A stretch of DNA of 64,000 nt from Pelomonas sp036404855 (lineage in GTDB: Bacteria; Pseudomonadota; Gammaproteobacteria; Burkholderiales; Burkholderiaceae_C), in NCBI RefSeq assembly GCF_036404855.1, contig NZ_DASWYS010000050.1:1-64000 (forward strand). The letters run 5' to 3'. Below the pieces are notes generated by a model that did not search any database, was not told the DNA's origin, and was given only the letters and a program-made list of their open reading frames with translations. The translations under genes and the position numbers were made by a program. Shown here in pieces: positions 55,001-63,242 of this stretch (positions are counted from its first letter, which is position 1; each line of letters opens with the position of its first letter).

Positions 55001-57869
55001 GGCCGAGCTGGCCCAGCCCGTGCCGGCCAGCTGCGAGGCCCAGGCCCATGCCCTGGCTGGCAACGCAGCGACAGTTGGTTATGAGGAGCTGTCCGCGCTG
55101 GCCCGCGAGTTGGAGCACACCCTGGGCCGCGCCCAGCGCGCCACGCGTTACGAGGAGGCCGACGCCGAGCTCTTCGTGCGCGCTGCCGACGACATCCGCC
55201 GCCTGCTGCACCAGTTTGCGGCTGGTTTCCTGAAGCCCAACGACCCCGAGGTCATCAGCCGCCTGCATGCCTACGAGCCGCAGGAGGAGTCGCTCACCGC
55301 CGCCGCCGAGCTGGACGGGCTGGACGGGCTGCCTGTCGAGGATGGCATCGAGATGCCGGTGGCCGAGGCCATCGAGGTCGTTGAACCTGCATCCGAGACC
55401 GTGCTGGCGTTGGAGTCCGAGCCTGAGACGACACCGTCCGCCGAGCCCGAACCAACATCGTCGATGGAGCCGGAACCCGAGCCCGGCCTGCCCGACAACA
55501 TCGAGCCGGACCTCTACCCGATCTTCGAGGAAGAGGGCCGTGACCTGCTGCAGCAGTTGCATGGCGCCCTGCGAGACTGGCTGGCCCATCCGGGCGAGCT
55601 GGGCCGCTCGGACGCCTGCATGCGTGCCCTGCACACCTTCAAGGGGGGCGCTCGCCTCGCCGGCGCCATGCGCTTGGGCGAGCAGGCCCACCATCTGGAG
55701 TCGGCCATCGAGGCCGTGCTGCGTGACGGTCATGCCGATCACGCTCGGGTTCAAGCGCTGCAGCACGAGGGCGATGCGCTTGAGCATGCCTTCGAGGAAC
55801 TGGGCCGCAGCCTGACAACTGCTGCTGCGGCACCGCTCGTGCCCGCTGTCGTCACGCCGCCAGCGCCGGTTGCGCGGCCAGTGGTCGCCGTCGAGGCGCC
55901 GCAGGCCCAGCCCGCTGCCACGGCCGACAGGGCCGGCGAGCAGATCCGCGAGATCGACTGGAGCCGCTTCACCGACAGCGCCGAGATCGCTGCCGGCAGC
56001 GACAACCTGGCCATCGGCCTGGCCCAGGTGCGCGTGCGCGGCAGCCTGCTGGAGCGCATGGCCACTCAGGCCGGCGAGGTCAGCATCCGCCGTGCGCGGA
56101 TGGAGTCCGAGCTGGCCCAGATGAAGGGTGCCCTGCTGGACCTGGACGACAACCTCGAGCGACTGCGCGCGCAGTTGCGCGAGCTGGAGTTGCAGGCTGA
56201 GGCCCAGATGCACATCCAGCAGGAGATGGCGCAACAAGGCGGCCGCGAGTTCGACCCGCTGGAGTTCGACCGCTACACCCGGTTCCAGGAACTGACACGC
56301 ATGCTGGCCGAGTCGGTCGGTGACGTGGCCACGTTGCAACGCGCGCTGGGTCGCAACGTCCAGACTGGCGAAGACGAGCTGGCTGCCCAGTCGCGGCTGA
56401 CGCGAGAACTGCAGGACGACCTGCTGCGCACCCGCCTGGTCGAGTTCGACTCCATCGGCGAGCGGATGCATCGCGTCGTGCGCCAGGCCGCCCGGGACAG
56501 TGCCAAGCAGGTCAGGCTGGAGATCGCCGGCGGCCAGACCGAGCTGGACCGCTCGGTGCTGGAACGTACCGCGGGCGCTTTCGAACACCTGCTGCGCAAC
56601 AGCGTCGCTCATGGCATCGAGACGCCAGATGTGCGCACTGCCGCTGGCAAGGACCCGGTCGGCACGCTGCGCATCGACGTCAGCCAGCACGGCAATGAAG
56701 TGTTGCTGAAGTTCTCCGATGACGGTGCCGGCCTCAATCTCGCCCGCATCCGCGAGCGCGGCCTGCAATTGGGCCTGATCACGCCCGACGCCGAGCCCGA
56801 CGATGCCCAGCTCCAGCGCATGATCTTCGCGCCGGGCTTTTCGACCGCCAGTCAGGTCACCGAGCTGAGCGGCCGCGGCATCGGCATGGACGTTGTGCGT
56901 GCCGAGGTTGGCACGCTGGGCGGCAGCATCGAAACCACGTCGGCGGCCGGGCAGGGCACCAGCTTCCTGCTGCGCCTGCCGCTGACGACGGCGCTGACGC
57001 AGATCGTGCTGCTCAAGAGCGCGGATCAGGTTGTCGCCGTGCCGGCGGCGCTGATGGCGTCCGTGCAGCGCGTGCCGGTCGAGGCGGTAGAGCAGGCTTA
57101 CGCCACCGGCAGGCTGTTGCATGCGGGGCTGGAAATGCCGTTCTACTGGCTGGGCGGCCTGCTGGGCCACGCAGGCCGCGGCCATGTCCATGGCCGCCAT
57201 GCGCACGTCGTGCTCGTGCACAGTGCCCAGGCTTCCCTCGCCCTGCACGTGGACGAGGTGGTTGGCAACCAGGAAGTCGTTGTCAAGAACCTCGGCGCCC
57301 AGCTCAACCGCGTGCCGGGCCTGGCGGGCATCAGCCTGCTGGCCTCGGGCGAGGTGGCGCTGATCTACAACGTCGTGGCGCTGGCCGACTGGTATGGCGT
57401 TGAGGCCCGGGCTCGCCTGGCCGCGGCCCATGCCCTGGCCCAGTCGTCGGCCCCGCTGCAGGCGGAGCCGGTGGCCGAGGCAGAGCAGGCGCCGCTGGTG
57501 CTGGTCGTCGACGATTCGCTGACGGTGCGCCGCGTGACGCAGCGCTTCCTGGAGCGCGTGGGCCTGCGCGTTATGTTGGCCAAGGACGGCCTGGACGCGA
57601 TGGAGAAGCTGGCCGGCGACGAGCTGCCCGCGGTGGTGCTGTCTGACATCGAGATGCCTCGCATGGACGGCTTCGACCTGGTGCGCAACATGCGCGCCGA
57701 CTCGCGGCTGGCCGGCCTGCCGGTGATCATGATCACCTCGCGCATCGCGCAGAAGCATCGGGACTACGCCGCCCAGCTCGGTGTGGACCACTATCTCGGC
57801 AAGCCCTATGACGAGGACTACTTGCTCGGCCTGATCCAGCAGTACACCCACCGGACCCAGGCGGCCTGA
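52041..57869 (+). CDS. ChpA/PilL, giant hybrid CheA-type histidine kinase
   Basis: A 1942-residue CheA-like kinase. Three phosphotransfer domains with candidate His are seen: His709 (RAFHTLKGSARMVG), His1003 (QAHALAGNAATVG) and His1198 (RALHTFKGGARLAG); N-terminal segments look like His-less copies. Two long acidic Pro/Glu linkers (about 800-940 and 1100-1150) separate them. A dimerisation coiled coil (about 1345-1400) precedes the HATPase domain (RNSVAHGIETPDV near 1518, GRGIGMDVVRAEVG near 1611), a CheW domain (about 1650-1790) and a C-terminal receiver with Asp1869 (LSDIEMPRMDGFD). It phosphorylates PilG and PilH to steer twitching motility. Confidence 0.93.
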   Translation: MDSSLRDSELPADLSPLAWVQEELRRSLESVHKTLRRLVRDGSDSRHAAFGADAQPSPPLQQAAAQLHQVSGVLSLVGLPAGASVLRAAEIAVARLAERPLEVEASTVDAIERADFALLAYVARLLAGNKTSSLALYPGYRALQQINGAERIHPADLWQFDWAWRSIPQEAGVSPRAPDTVRAPFEAALLRHMREPSSTHAANLSGLCAGLAAALPAGTSRTLWQLAAAVFEGQALKLLGSDAYTKRLGSKLLHELRVIGQGDQADPARDRLAQDLLFFCAQCRVTQGAGPRLMAVHEAYRLTDEQAGDYEDASLGRIDPAWVAQAKRRVLAAKESWSSAAEGDQHRLSGLDEQFAALSDSLTRLFPSGEVLAQTLQRAVVATLRSRAAPSPALAMEVATSLLYVEAALEDAAFDQPEQADRVRRLARRVEAVAHGEAAEPLEDWMEDLYRRVSDRQTLGSVVHELRASLSEIERQCDEYFRSPTQRELLIPVPGQLQAMRGVLSVLGLDQAAHATVRMRDEIDGLANTEIDFNRPGARDVFERLANNLGALGFLIDMLSVQPQLAKRMFQFDEISGRLDAVMGRREGAVELPDFEASGFHVDLEAESPAAPAPGAAMDATQPLHVDFGSLDLPDLSLPDVDLSQPALAVSPVVAPPPLAPSVADDPEMREIFLEEADEVIANARAALAELHQQPSDHGQLTVVRRAFHTLKGSARMVGLNDFGEGAWACEQLYNARLAEASPQADAALIGFTTEALDYFAHWRQQIAGTEPGHSLPDPLRRSADSLRLQGQSLPLDWSAEAPVTEVVEPAPEPVVAEPIETVAVPVPEPDYVLELDMPDAEAGLPVPEVTVDLDAAQWLADEPTLDLSVPTHAPTEPLPLPTPQREEQTLANFGVILDLDDPEPVVVPEQPLAEIPPRPEEVTLALPRLVVDNEAAAIEAEPEPVDPDEGFKVIGPLRISITLFNIFLNEADELSRKLSISLAEWAAELAQPVPASCEAQAHALAGNAATVGYEELSALARELEHTLGRAQRATRYEEADAELFVRAADDIRRLLHQFAAGFLKPNDPEVISRLHAYEPQEESLTAAAELDGLDGLPVEDGIEMPVAEAIEVVEPASETVLALESEPETTPSAEPEPTSSMEPEPEPGLPDNIEPDLYPIFEEEGRDLLQQLHGALRDWLAHPGELGRSDACMRALHTFKGGARLAGAMRLGEQAHHLESAIEAVLRDGHADHARVQALQHEGDALEHAFEELGRSLTTAAAAPLVPAVVTPPAPVARPVVAVEAPQAQPAATADRAGEQIREIDWSRFTDSAEIAAGSDNLAIGLAQVRVRGSLLERMATQAGEVSIRRARMESELAQMKGALLDLDDNLERLRAQLRELELQAEAQMHIQQEMAQQGGREFDPLEFDRYTRFQELTRMLAESVGDVATLQRALGRNVQTGEDELAAQSRLTRELQDDLLRTRLVEFDSIGERMHRVVRQAARDSAKQVRLEIAGGQTELDRSVLERTAGAFEHLLRNSVAHGIETPDVRTAAGKDPVGTLRIDVSQHGNEVLLKFSDDGAGLNLARIRERGLQLGLITPDAEPDDAQLQRMIFAPGFSTASQVTELSGRGIGMDVVRAEVGTLGGSIETTSAAGQGTSFLLRLPLTTALTQIVLLKSADQVVAVPAALMASVQRVPVEAVEQAYATGRLLHAGLEMPFYWLGGLLGHAGRGHVHGRHAHVVLVHSAQASLALHVDEVVGNQEVVVKNLGAQLNRVPGLAGISLLASGEVALIYNVVALADWYGVEARARLAAAHALAQSSAPLQAEPVAEAEQAPLVLVVDDSLTVRRVTQRFLERVGLRVMLAKDGLDAMEKLAGDELPAVVLSDIEMPRMDGFDLVRNMRADSRLAGLPVIMITSRIAQKHRDYAAQLGVDHYLGKPYDEDYLLGLIQQYTHRTQAA

Positions 57870-57876
57870 GCACCCG

Positions 57877-58914
57877 ATGTCCCAGGTTGTCGATCACCTC
57901 GCCGAACTGACCGGATTCCGTGACCGCGACGTCATGGACGTCACGCTGGTCATGGCCCTGCGTGATCTGCTCGAGCCGGAGTCTGTGGCCATTTACCGCT
58001 GCGTCGGCGAGCCGGGCGAGGAGCGTTGGCTGACTCGCGCCCACCTGCGCGCGGGCGATGCCGTGGCGTCGGCTGACCCGCTTTGGGCCAAGCCCACGGC
58101 GCTGCCGCTGGCGACCACCCATCCGCTGCGCCTGGAGGCTATGCGCAGCCGCGCGGTGACCCAGGTGGTCCAGGGGGGACAGTGGTTGTACCTTTTCCCC
58201 ATCGCGACCGAGCGCGACGTCATCGGCGTCATCGAGATCTTGTCCACGCGCCGCCTTGGCACAGGCGCGCAGCGAATGGTCAGCAGCGTGCTGCGGATCT
58301 ATCACAACTTCCAGGGCCTGCTTGACTACTCCGAGCGCGACACGCTCACCGGCCTGCTGAATCGCAAGACCTTCGACGAGAGCTTCCTGAAGGTGCTGTC
58401 CGACATCCCGGCCAAGCACGAGGTCAAGTACGAGGCCGAGGACCGTCGCCACGAGACGGCCACCCCGCACTATGTGCTGGGCGTCATCGACATCGACCAC
58501 TTCAAGTCCGTCAACGACCGCTTTGGCCACCTCATCGGCGACGAGGTGCTGCTGCTGCTTTCCCGCCTGATGCGCGGCTCTTTCCGCTTTCACGACCTGC
58601 TCTACCGCTTTGGCGGCGAGGAATTCGTCGTGCTGATGCGTTGCGACGAAGAGATCCACGCCGGCGATGCCTTTGAGCGCCTGCGCGTGAACACCGAGCG
58701 TTACGTCTTCCCGCAGGTCGGTCGCATCACGGTCAGCATCGGCTTCACCGAGGTACGCGCCGGGGATTCGCCGGCAGCGGCCTTCGAGCGAGCTGACAAG
58801 GCCGTCTATCACGCCAAGGCCCACGGCCGGAACCAGGTGCACAACTACGCAGCCCTGGTCGCCGGGGGCATCATCCAGGAAGCCACGCAGCTCAGCGACG
58901 TCGAGCTGTTCTGA
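57877..58914 (+). CDS. Diguanylate cyclase with GAF-like sensor domain
   Basis: A 345-residue soluble protein that follows chpA by 7 bp. The first about 150 residues form a GAF-like domain (MVMALRDLLEPESVAIYRCV). The GGDEF domain has the active-site GGEEF at 246-250 (YRFGGEEFVVLM) and an intact inhibitory RxxD at 237-240 exactly five residues before it. It should make cyclic-di-GMP from GTP and be product-inhibited. An insertion of about 20 residues (KYEAEDRRHETATPHYVLG) lies early in the catalytic domain. Coupling to the Pil-Chp operon suggests that c-di-GMP output is tuned with pilus control. Confidence 0.92.
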   Translation: MSQVVDHLAELTGFRDRDVMDVTLVMALRDLLEPESVAIYRCVGEPGEERWLTRAHLRAGDAVASADPLWAKPTALPLATTHPLRLEAMRSRAVTQVVQGGQWLYLFPIATERDVIGVIEILSTRRLGTGAQRMVSSVLRIYHNFQGLLDYSERDTLTGLLNRKTFDESFLKVLSDIPAKHEVKYEAEDRRHETATPHYVLGVIDIDHFKSVNDRFGHLIGDEVLLLLSRLMRGSFRFHDLLYRFGGEEFVVLMRCDEEIHAGDAFERLRVNTERYVFPQVGRITVSIGFTEVRAGDSPAAAFERADKAVYHAKAHGRNQVHNYAALVAGGIIQEATQLSDVELF

Positions 58915-59350
58915 TCCGGCCCAGTTGGGCGGGTCTGCGCCAACGGTCGCTTCTCTCCTCGGGCGCCGCGGCCTGGTGTGGTTGGTTGCCCGCGATGACT
59001 GCTTGAGAAGCCCGCTGTGGCCATGCGACGTTGGGCGTGCACTGCGTACGTGATGAACACGAAGCGCCGGCTCGGGCGCTCTTGGCATGCCGACGGGTCA
59101 CGGTCAGCTACGAGGAAGCCATGTGTTCTTGCGGCCTCCGTCCAGACTGGGGGGCGCGGCTATTGGGGCGTTCGTAGGCACTGCCGAGGAAGCACGGCGT
59201 CAACTTGCTGGCCTGCCAGCTCCGGTCCAATGCTTACAGTGCCACGCCTGAGGCGAAGGCAGCGGGCGCCAAAGCTCAGCACGGGACCTGGCGTCTATGC
59301 CAGCATCCTCAGCGTCACGCTGACCTGCGGCTGGCCGGCCGGCGCGGTGT
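58915..59350. other. Non-coding region between the cyclase and photolyase genes
   Basis: About 435 bp between convergent genes, with no frame that looks like a real protein, no tRNA and no T-rich terminator. Local composition is slightly less GC-biased at third positions than its neighbours, and short frames here have shuffled-looking content. It may be decayed gene material, but nothing identifiable remains. Confidence 0.5.
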
Positions 59351-60793
59351 CTAGACTTTGCGGCTCTTGACGACTGCGTAGCGCGCCAGCGTCTGCTCCC
59401 GGGCCGCCGCGTGGTCGACGATGGGGCGCGGATAGTCCACCCCCTGCATCGCGAGCGGCACCCGCTCCCAGGGGGCGTGGATGGCTTTGCCATCCAGGGC
59501 CGCCAACTCGGGGCAGTAGCGGCGGATGAAGAGCCCCTTGGCGTCGAATTTCTCGCTCTGCGCAGTGGGGTTGAAGACGCGGAAGTAAGGTTGGGCGTCG
59601 CAGCCGCTGCTGCTGGCCCATTGCCAGCCGCCGTTGTTGGCTGCCAGATCGAAGTCCAGCAACTGCCGCGCGAACCAGGCCTCGCCGCGGCGCCAGTCCA
59701 GCCCCAGGTCCTTGCTCAGGAAGCTGGCCGTCACCATGCGCAGGCGGTTGTGCATGTAGCCTGTCTGGCTGAGCTGGCGCATGGCCGCGTCCACCAGCGG
59801 GTAGCCGGTGCGTCCCTCGCACCAGGCCTGGAAGAGGGTGTCGGCCTGCGGGCCGGTGTCCCAGCGAATCGAGTCGTACTCGGGCCGGAACGAGGCCGTC
59901 ATCGCGTGCGGGTGGTGGTGCATGACCTGGTGATAGAAATCGCGCCAGATCAGCTCAGACAGCCACACCTCGGCGCCATGGTCGCCGCCCTGCATGCGCT
60001 GGTGGGCGATCCGCGCCAGGCGGCGGATGGACACGGTGCCGAAGCGCAGGTGCACGCTCAGGTAGCTGGGGCCCTTGAGGGCCGGGAAGTCTCGTCTGGC
60101 GTCGTAGGCGTCGATGCGGGCCAGGAAGTCGTCCAGCAGCGTTTCGGCGCCTCGGCTCCCCTGGCCGACATGCCTCGTCAGGCCTGCTGGCTCGAAGCCG
60201 ATGTCCCGCAAGGCCGGAACGCCGAGGGCCAGGTTGCTCTGCGCCAGCGCGCCCGCATGCCGCTCGACCGGGTAGCTGCTCAGATAGAACCCATCCACCT
60301 TGCGCAGCCAGGCGTTCTTGTAGGGCGTGAACACGCTGTAAGGCCCGCCGGTGGCCGTCATGACCTCGCGGCGTTCGAAGATGACATGGTCCTTGAAGCT
60401 GCGCAACTCGACGCTGAAGCTGCGCAGCCGCTCGGCCACGCGGGCGTCGCGTGCCAAGGCCTGCGGCTCGTCGTCGTGGTTGGTGAACACGGCCTGCACG
60501 CCCAGCTCTGCCGCCAGCCGGGGAATTTCGTCGGTGGCGCAGCCATGACGGACGATCAGCGCGCCGCCCAGTTGCCTCAGGTCCTCGTCCAGCACCCGCA
60601 GCGCGTCGAGGATGAACTCCACACGCCGGTCGGCCCGCGGCAGGGCGTCCAGGATGTCGCGGTCCAGCACGAAGGCGCAGAACACCTGCCTGGCACCCCG
60701 CAGAGCCCGATAGAGCGCGGCCTGGTCGTCCGCGCGCAGGTCGCGGCGGAACCAGACGAGGGCACGGTCGACGAGCTCGGCGGAGGGTTTCAT
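59351..60793 (-). CDS. phrB: Deoxyribodipyrimidine photolyase (cryptochrome/photolyase family)
   Basis: A 480-residue flavoprotein from ATG 60793; an in-frame ATG at 60817 would run into the divergent algH start. The N-terminal antenna domain begins RALVWFRRDLRADDQAALY. The FAD domain has RAFSVHLRFGTVS-like region (LSVHLRFGTVSIRRLARIA), CEGRTGYPLVDAAMRQLSQ, GYMHNRLRMVTASFL and the nearly invariant NNGGWQWASSSGCDAQPYFR. These mark a class I cyclobutane pyrimidine dimer photolyase, which repairs UV lesions using blue light. The tail ends before a non-coding gap. Only 22 bp separate its start from algH. Confidence 0.93.
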   Translation of the reverse strand: MKPSAELVDRALVWFRRDLRADDQAALYRALRGARQVFCAFVLDRDILDALPRADRRVEFILDALRVLDEDLRQLGGALIVRHGCATDEIPRLAAELGVQAVFTNHDDEPQALARDARVAERLRSFSVELRSFKDHVIFERREVMTATGGPYSVFTPYKNAWLRKVDGFYLSSYPVERHAGALAQSNLALGVPALRDIGFEPAGLTRHVGQGSRGAETLLDDFLARIDAYDARRDFPALKGPSYLSVHLRFGTVSIRRLARIAHQRMQGGDHGAEVWLSELIWRDFYHQVMHHHPHAMTASFRPEYDSIRWDTGPQADTLFQAWCEGRTGYPLVDAAMRQLSQTGYMHNRLRMVTASFLSKDLGLDWRRGEAWFARQLLDFDLAANNGGWQWASSSGCDAQPYFRVFNPTAQSEKFDAKGLFIRRYCPELAALDGKAIHAPWERVPLAMQGVDYPRPIVDHAAAREQTLARYAVVKSRKV

Positions 60794-60815
60794 ACCCACA
60801 GAATAAAATGTCTTC

Positions 60816-61394
60816 ATGCCCGCCGATCGGATCGTCCTGACCAACCAGTTCCTCATCGCCATGCCCGGCATGGCCGACGAGGCTTTTGCCGGGACGGTGG
60901 TCTACCTCTGCGAGCACAACGACAACGGAGCACTGGGCCTCGTCATCAACAAGCCCATCTCGTTGACGCTCGGCCATCTGTTCGAGAAGGTCGAGCTGAG
61001 CCCGCCGGCCGAGCCGCTGGCCGACAGCCCGGTCTTCTACGGCGGCCCCGTGCAGACCGACCGCGGCTTCGTACTGCACGAGCCGCTTGACGAGGAAGGC
61101 GGACACTACAACGCGACGCTGGCTGTGCCGGGCGGCCTGGAGATGACCACCAGCCGCGACGTGCTGGAGGCTCTGTCCAATGGCGCCGGCCCCAAGAAAC
61201 TGCTCGTCACGCTGGGCTACAGCGGTTGGGCGGCTGGCCAGCTGGAAGAGGAAATCGGCCGCAACGGCTGGCTGACGGTGGACGCCTCGCCCGCCATCAT
61301 CTTCGACACGCCGGTGGAGCAGCGCTACGAGAAGGCCCTGGGCTTGCTGGGCATCGATCCGCGCATGCTGAGCTCGGATGCCGGTCACGCATGA
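60816..61394 (+). CDS. YqgE/AlgH family protein (UPF0301)
   Basis: A 192-residue protein with family landmarks NQFLIAMPGMADEAFAGTVV, NDNGALGLVINKPISLTLG, PVFYGGPVQTDRGFVLHE and YSGWAAGQLEEEIGRNGWL. The family is widespread and nearly always next to ruvX, as here; the stop overlaps the ruvX start by ATGA. Its biochemical role is unknown, despite the alginate-regulation name. A TAAAAT hexamer at 60804-60809 lies too close to the start to serve as -10 for an ordinary leader, so the true promoter probably lies within the divergent phr gene. Confidence 0.93.
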   Translation: MPADRIVLTNQFLIAMPGMADEAFAGTVVYLCEHNDNGALGLVINKPISLTLGHLFEKVELSPPAEPLADSPVFYGGPVQTDRGFVLHEPLDEEGGHYNATLAVPGGLEMTTSRDVLEALSNGAGPKKLLVTLGYSGWAAGQLEEEIGRNGWLTVDASPAIIFDTPVEQRYEKALGLLGIDPRMLSSDAGHA

Positions 61395-61798
61395 GGCCTG
61401 ACGTGGCCTCCGCCGATCCCGCCCGACTCCAGTCCTTTCTTGCTTTTGACTTTGGCCTGCGCCGAATCGGCGTGGCCAGTGGCACGCGCCTGCTCGGCTC
61501 GGCGGAGCCGCGCGGCACCATCCAAGGTGGCGATTTCGACGCCATCGCTGCCCTCATCAAGACGTGGCAGCCTGACGCCCTCGTCATCGGCGTGCCCAGA
61601 CACCCCGATGGAGCGCCGCATGAGATGACGGCCAAGGCGCGCAATTTCGGTCGCAGGCTGTCCGGCCGCTACCACCTTCCGGTCTTCGAGGTGGACGAGC
61701 GCTACACCAGCGTCGAAGCCGAGGCGGAAGGCGCCCATGATGTGGATGCCGCGGCCGCCGCACTGATCCTGGAACAGTTTTTTCGAGAACACCCATGA
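61391..61798 (+). CDS. ruvX: RuvX/YqgF, putative Holliday junction resolvase / pre-16S rRNA nuclease
   Basis: A 135-residue RNase H-fold protein from ATG 61391. The core motifs are FLAFDFGLRRIGVASGTRLL (first catalytic Asp), PDALVIGVPRHPDGAPHEMT (GxP with the acidic/DG element), and VFEVDERYTSVEAEAE (DERxTS). DVDAAAAALILEQFF closes the protein with another Asp. Family members process the 5' end of 16S rRNA and have been proposed as resolvases. It overlaps algH and pyrR by 4 bases each. Confidence 0.93.
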   Translation: MRPDVASADPARLQSFLAFDFGLRRIGVASGTRLLGSAEPRGTIQGGDFDAIAALIKTWQPDALVIGVPRHPDGAPHEMTAKARNFGRRLSGRYHLPVFEVDERYTSVEAEAEGAHDVDAAAAALILEQFFREHP

Positions 61799-62280
61799 GT
61801 GAACTGCTGCTCGATGCCGAGGCCCTGTACCTCGAGCTGAAGAAAGGGGTGCAGCGCCTGCTGACATCCGACACCGCCCTTGTTGGCATCTGGAGCGGCG
61901 GTGCCTGGCTGGCCGAGCGCCTGGCAGCCGATCTTGGCGTCGCGGCGGGCACCATCTCAAGCGCGCTGCACCGCGACGACTTCGGCTCGCGCGGCCTGGC
62001 CAAGGCCGACCACACGACGCTGCCCTTCGACGTCAACGGCCGCGACATCCTGCTCATCGACGATGTGCTCTACACCGGCCGTACGACGCGCGCCGTCATC
62101 AACGAGTTGTTCGACTTCGGACGCCCGGCGCGCGTGCAGCTCGCCGTGCTGGTGGACCGCGGTGGCCGGGAGCTGCCCATCGAGCCGGCGTTCTCGGCGG
62201 CGCGCGTCACGCTGAAGGCTGACCAGAGCCTGCGCCTCGCCCGCGGCGAAGACCGACGATTCACGTTCGAGGTGAAGTGA
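61795..62280 (+). CDS. pyrR: PyrR, pyrimidine operon regulator / uracil phosphoribosyltransferase
   Basis: A 161-residue type I phosphoribosyltransferase with the PRPP loop ILLIDDVLYTGRTTRAVINE and the flexible loop region around SALHRDDFGSRGL. PyrR proteins bind pyr mRNA in Gram-positives, but in betaproteobacteria RNA-based attenuation is not established, so uracil phosphoribosyltransferase or ancillary roles are possible. It overlaps ruvX by 4 bases, and its stop overlaps pyrB (TGATG). No pyr anti-antiterminator hairpin is evident upstream. Confidence 0.92.
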   Translation: MSELLLDAEALYLELKKGVQRLLTSDTALVGIWSGGAWLAERLAADLGVAAGTISSALHRDDFGSRGLAKADHTTLPFDVNGRDILLIDDVLYTGRTTRAVINELFDFGRPARVQLAVLVDRGGRELPIEPAFSAARVTLKADQSLRLARGEDRRFTFEVK

Positions 62281-63242
62281 TGCTCAGCAAACGCAACCCT
62301 CAACTGAACAAGCACGGCGAGCTCATCCACTTGCTGTCCGTCGAAGGCCTGCCGCGCGCGGTCATCGAGCAGATCCTGGACACGGCGGGCAGCTTCCTCT
62401 CTGTCAACGACCGTGAAGTCAAGAAGGTGCCGCTGCTGCGCGGCAAATCGGTGTTCAACCTGTTCTTCGAGAACAGCACTCGCACGCGCACCACCTTCGA
62501 GATCGCTGCCAAGCGGCTGTCCGCGGACGTCATCAATCTCGACATCGCACGCTCCTCCACCGCCAAGGGCGAGACGCTGCTGGATACGGTGGCCAACCTC
62601 AGTGCCATGCATGCCGACATGTTCGTGGTACGCCACAGCGAGAGCGGCGCACCCCACCTGATCGCCCAGCACTGCGCGCCGCATGTGCATGTGGTGAACG
62701 CCGGTGACGGCCGCCATGCACACCCGACTCAGGGCCTGCTGGACATGTACACGATCCGGCACTTCAAGAAGGACTTTCGCAACTTGACGGTCGCCATCGT
62801 CGGCGACATCGTCCACTCGCGCGTCGCACGCTCGGACATCCACGCACTGAACATCCTCGGCGTGCCCGAGATCCGCGCCGTCGGTCCGAAGACTCTCGTG
62901 CCTGGCGACCTGCGTGACATGGGCGTGCGTGTCTGCCACGACATGGCCGAGGGGGTGAAGGATGCCGATGTCGTCATCATGCTGCGTCTGCAGAACGAGC
63001 GCATGAACGGCGGCATGCTCCCCAGCAGCGGCGAGTTCTTCAAGCACTTCGGCCTGACGCCGGACAAGCTGGCGTTGGCCAAGCCCGATGCCATCGTCAT
63101 GCATCCCGGGCCCATCAATCGCGGCGTGGAAATCGCGTCCCAAGTGGCGGACGGCAAGAGCAGCGTCATCCTTCCTCAAGTGACATTCGGCATCGCTGTC
63201 CGAATGGCTGTCATGGCCATCCTCGCAGGGAACGAAGCATGA
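62280..63242 (+). CDS. pyrB: PyrB, aspartate carbamoyltransferase catalytic subunit
   Basis: A 320-residue enzyme that joins carbamoyl phosphate and aspartate, the first committed step of pyrimidine synthesis. ATG 62280 is preferred; a GTG 3 bases earlier is possible. The carbamoyl phosphate site is NLFFENSTRTRTTFEIAAKR, followed by NAGDGRHAHPTQGLLDMYTI, VAIVGDIVHSRVARSDIHAL and VMHPGPINRGVEIAS. No pyrI regulatory gene follows; instead a dihydroorotase-like gene overlaps the stop, the pyrBC' arrangement of Pseudomonas. Confidence 0.96.
   Translation: MLSKRNPQLNKHGELIHLLSVEGLPRAVIEQILDTAGSFLSVNDREVKKVPLLRGKSVFNLFFENSTRTRTTFEIAAKRLSADVINLDIARSSTAKGETLLDTVANLSAMHADMFVVRHSESGAPHLIAQHCAPHVHVVNAGDGRHAHPTQGLLDMYTIRHFKKDFRNLTVAIVGDIVHSRVARSDIHALNILGVPEIRAVGPKTLVPGDLRDMGVRVCHDMAEGVKDADVVIMLRLQNERMNGGMLPSSGEFFKHFGLTPDKLALAKPDAIVMHPGPINRGVEIASQVADGKSSVILPQVTFGIAVRMAVMAILAGNEA

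Noticed and set aside
54396..57851. 1151-codon minus-strand frame opposite chpA
   Set aside because: Antisense shadow of the kinase; no domain motifs, composition typical of reversed GC-rich codons.
58915..59350. Short frames in the gap between the cyclase and photolyase genes
   Set aside because: No homology recognised, no ribosome sites, composition unlike real genes here.
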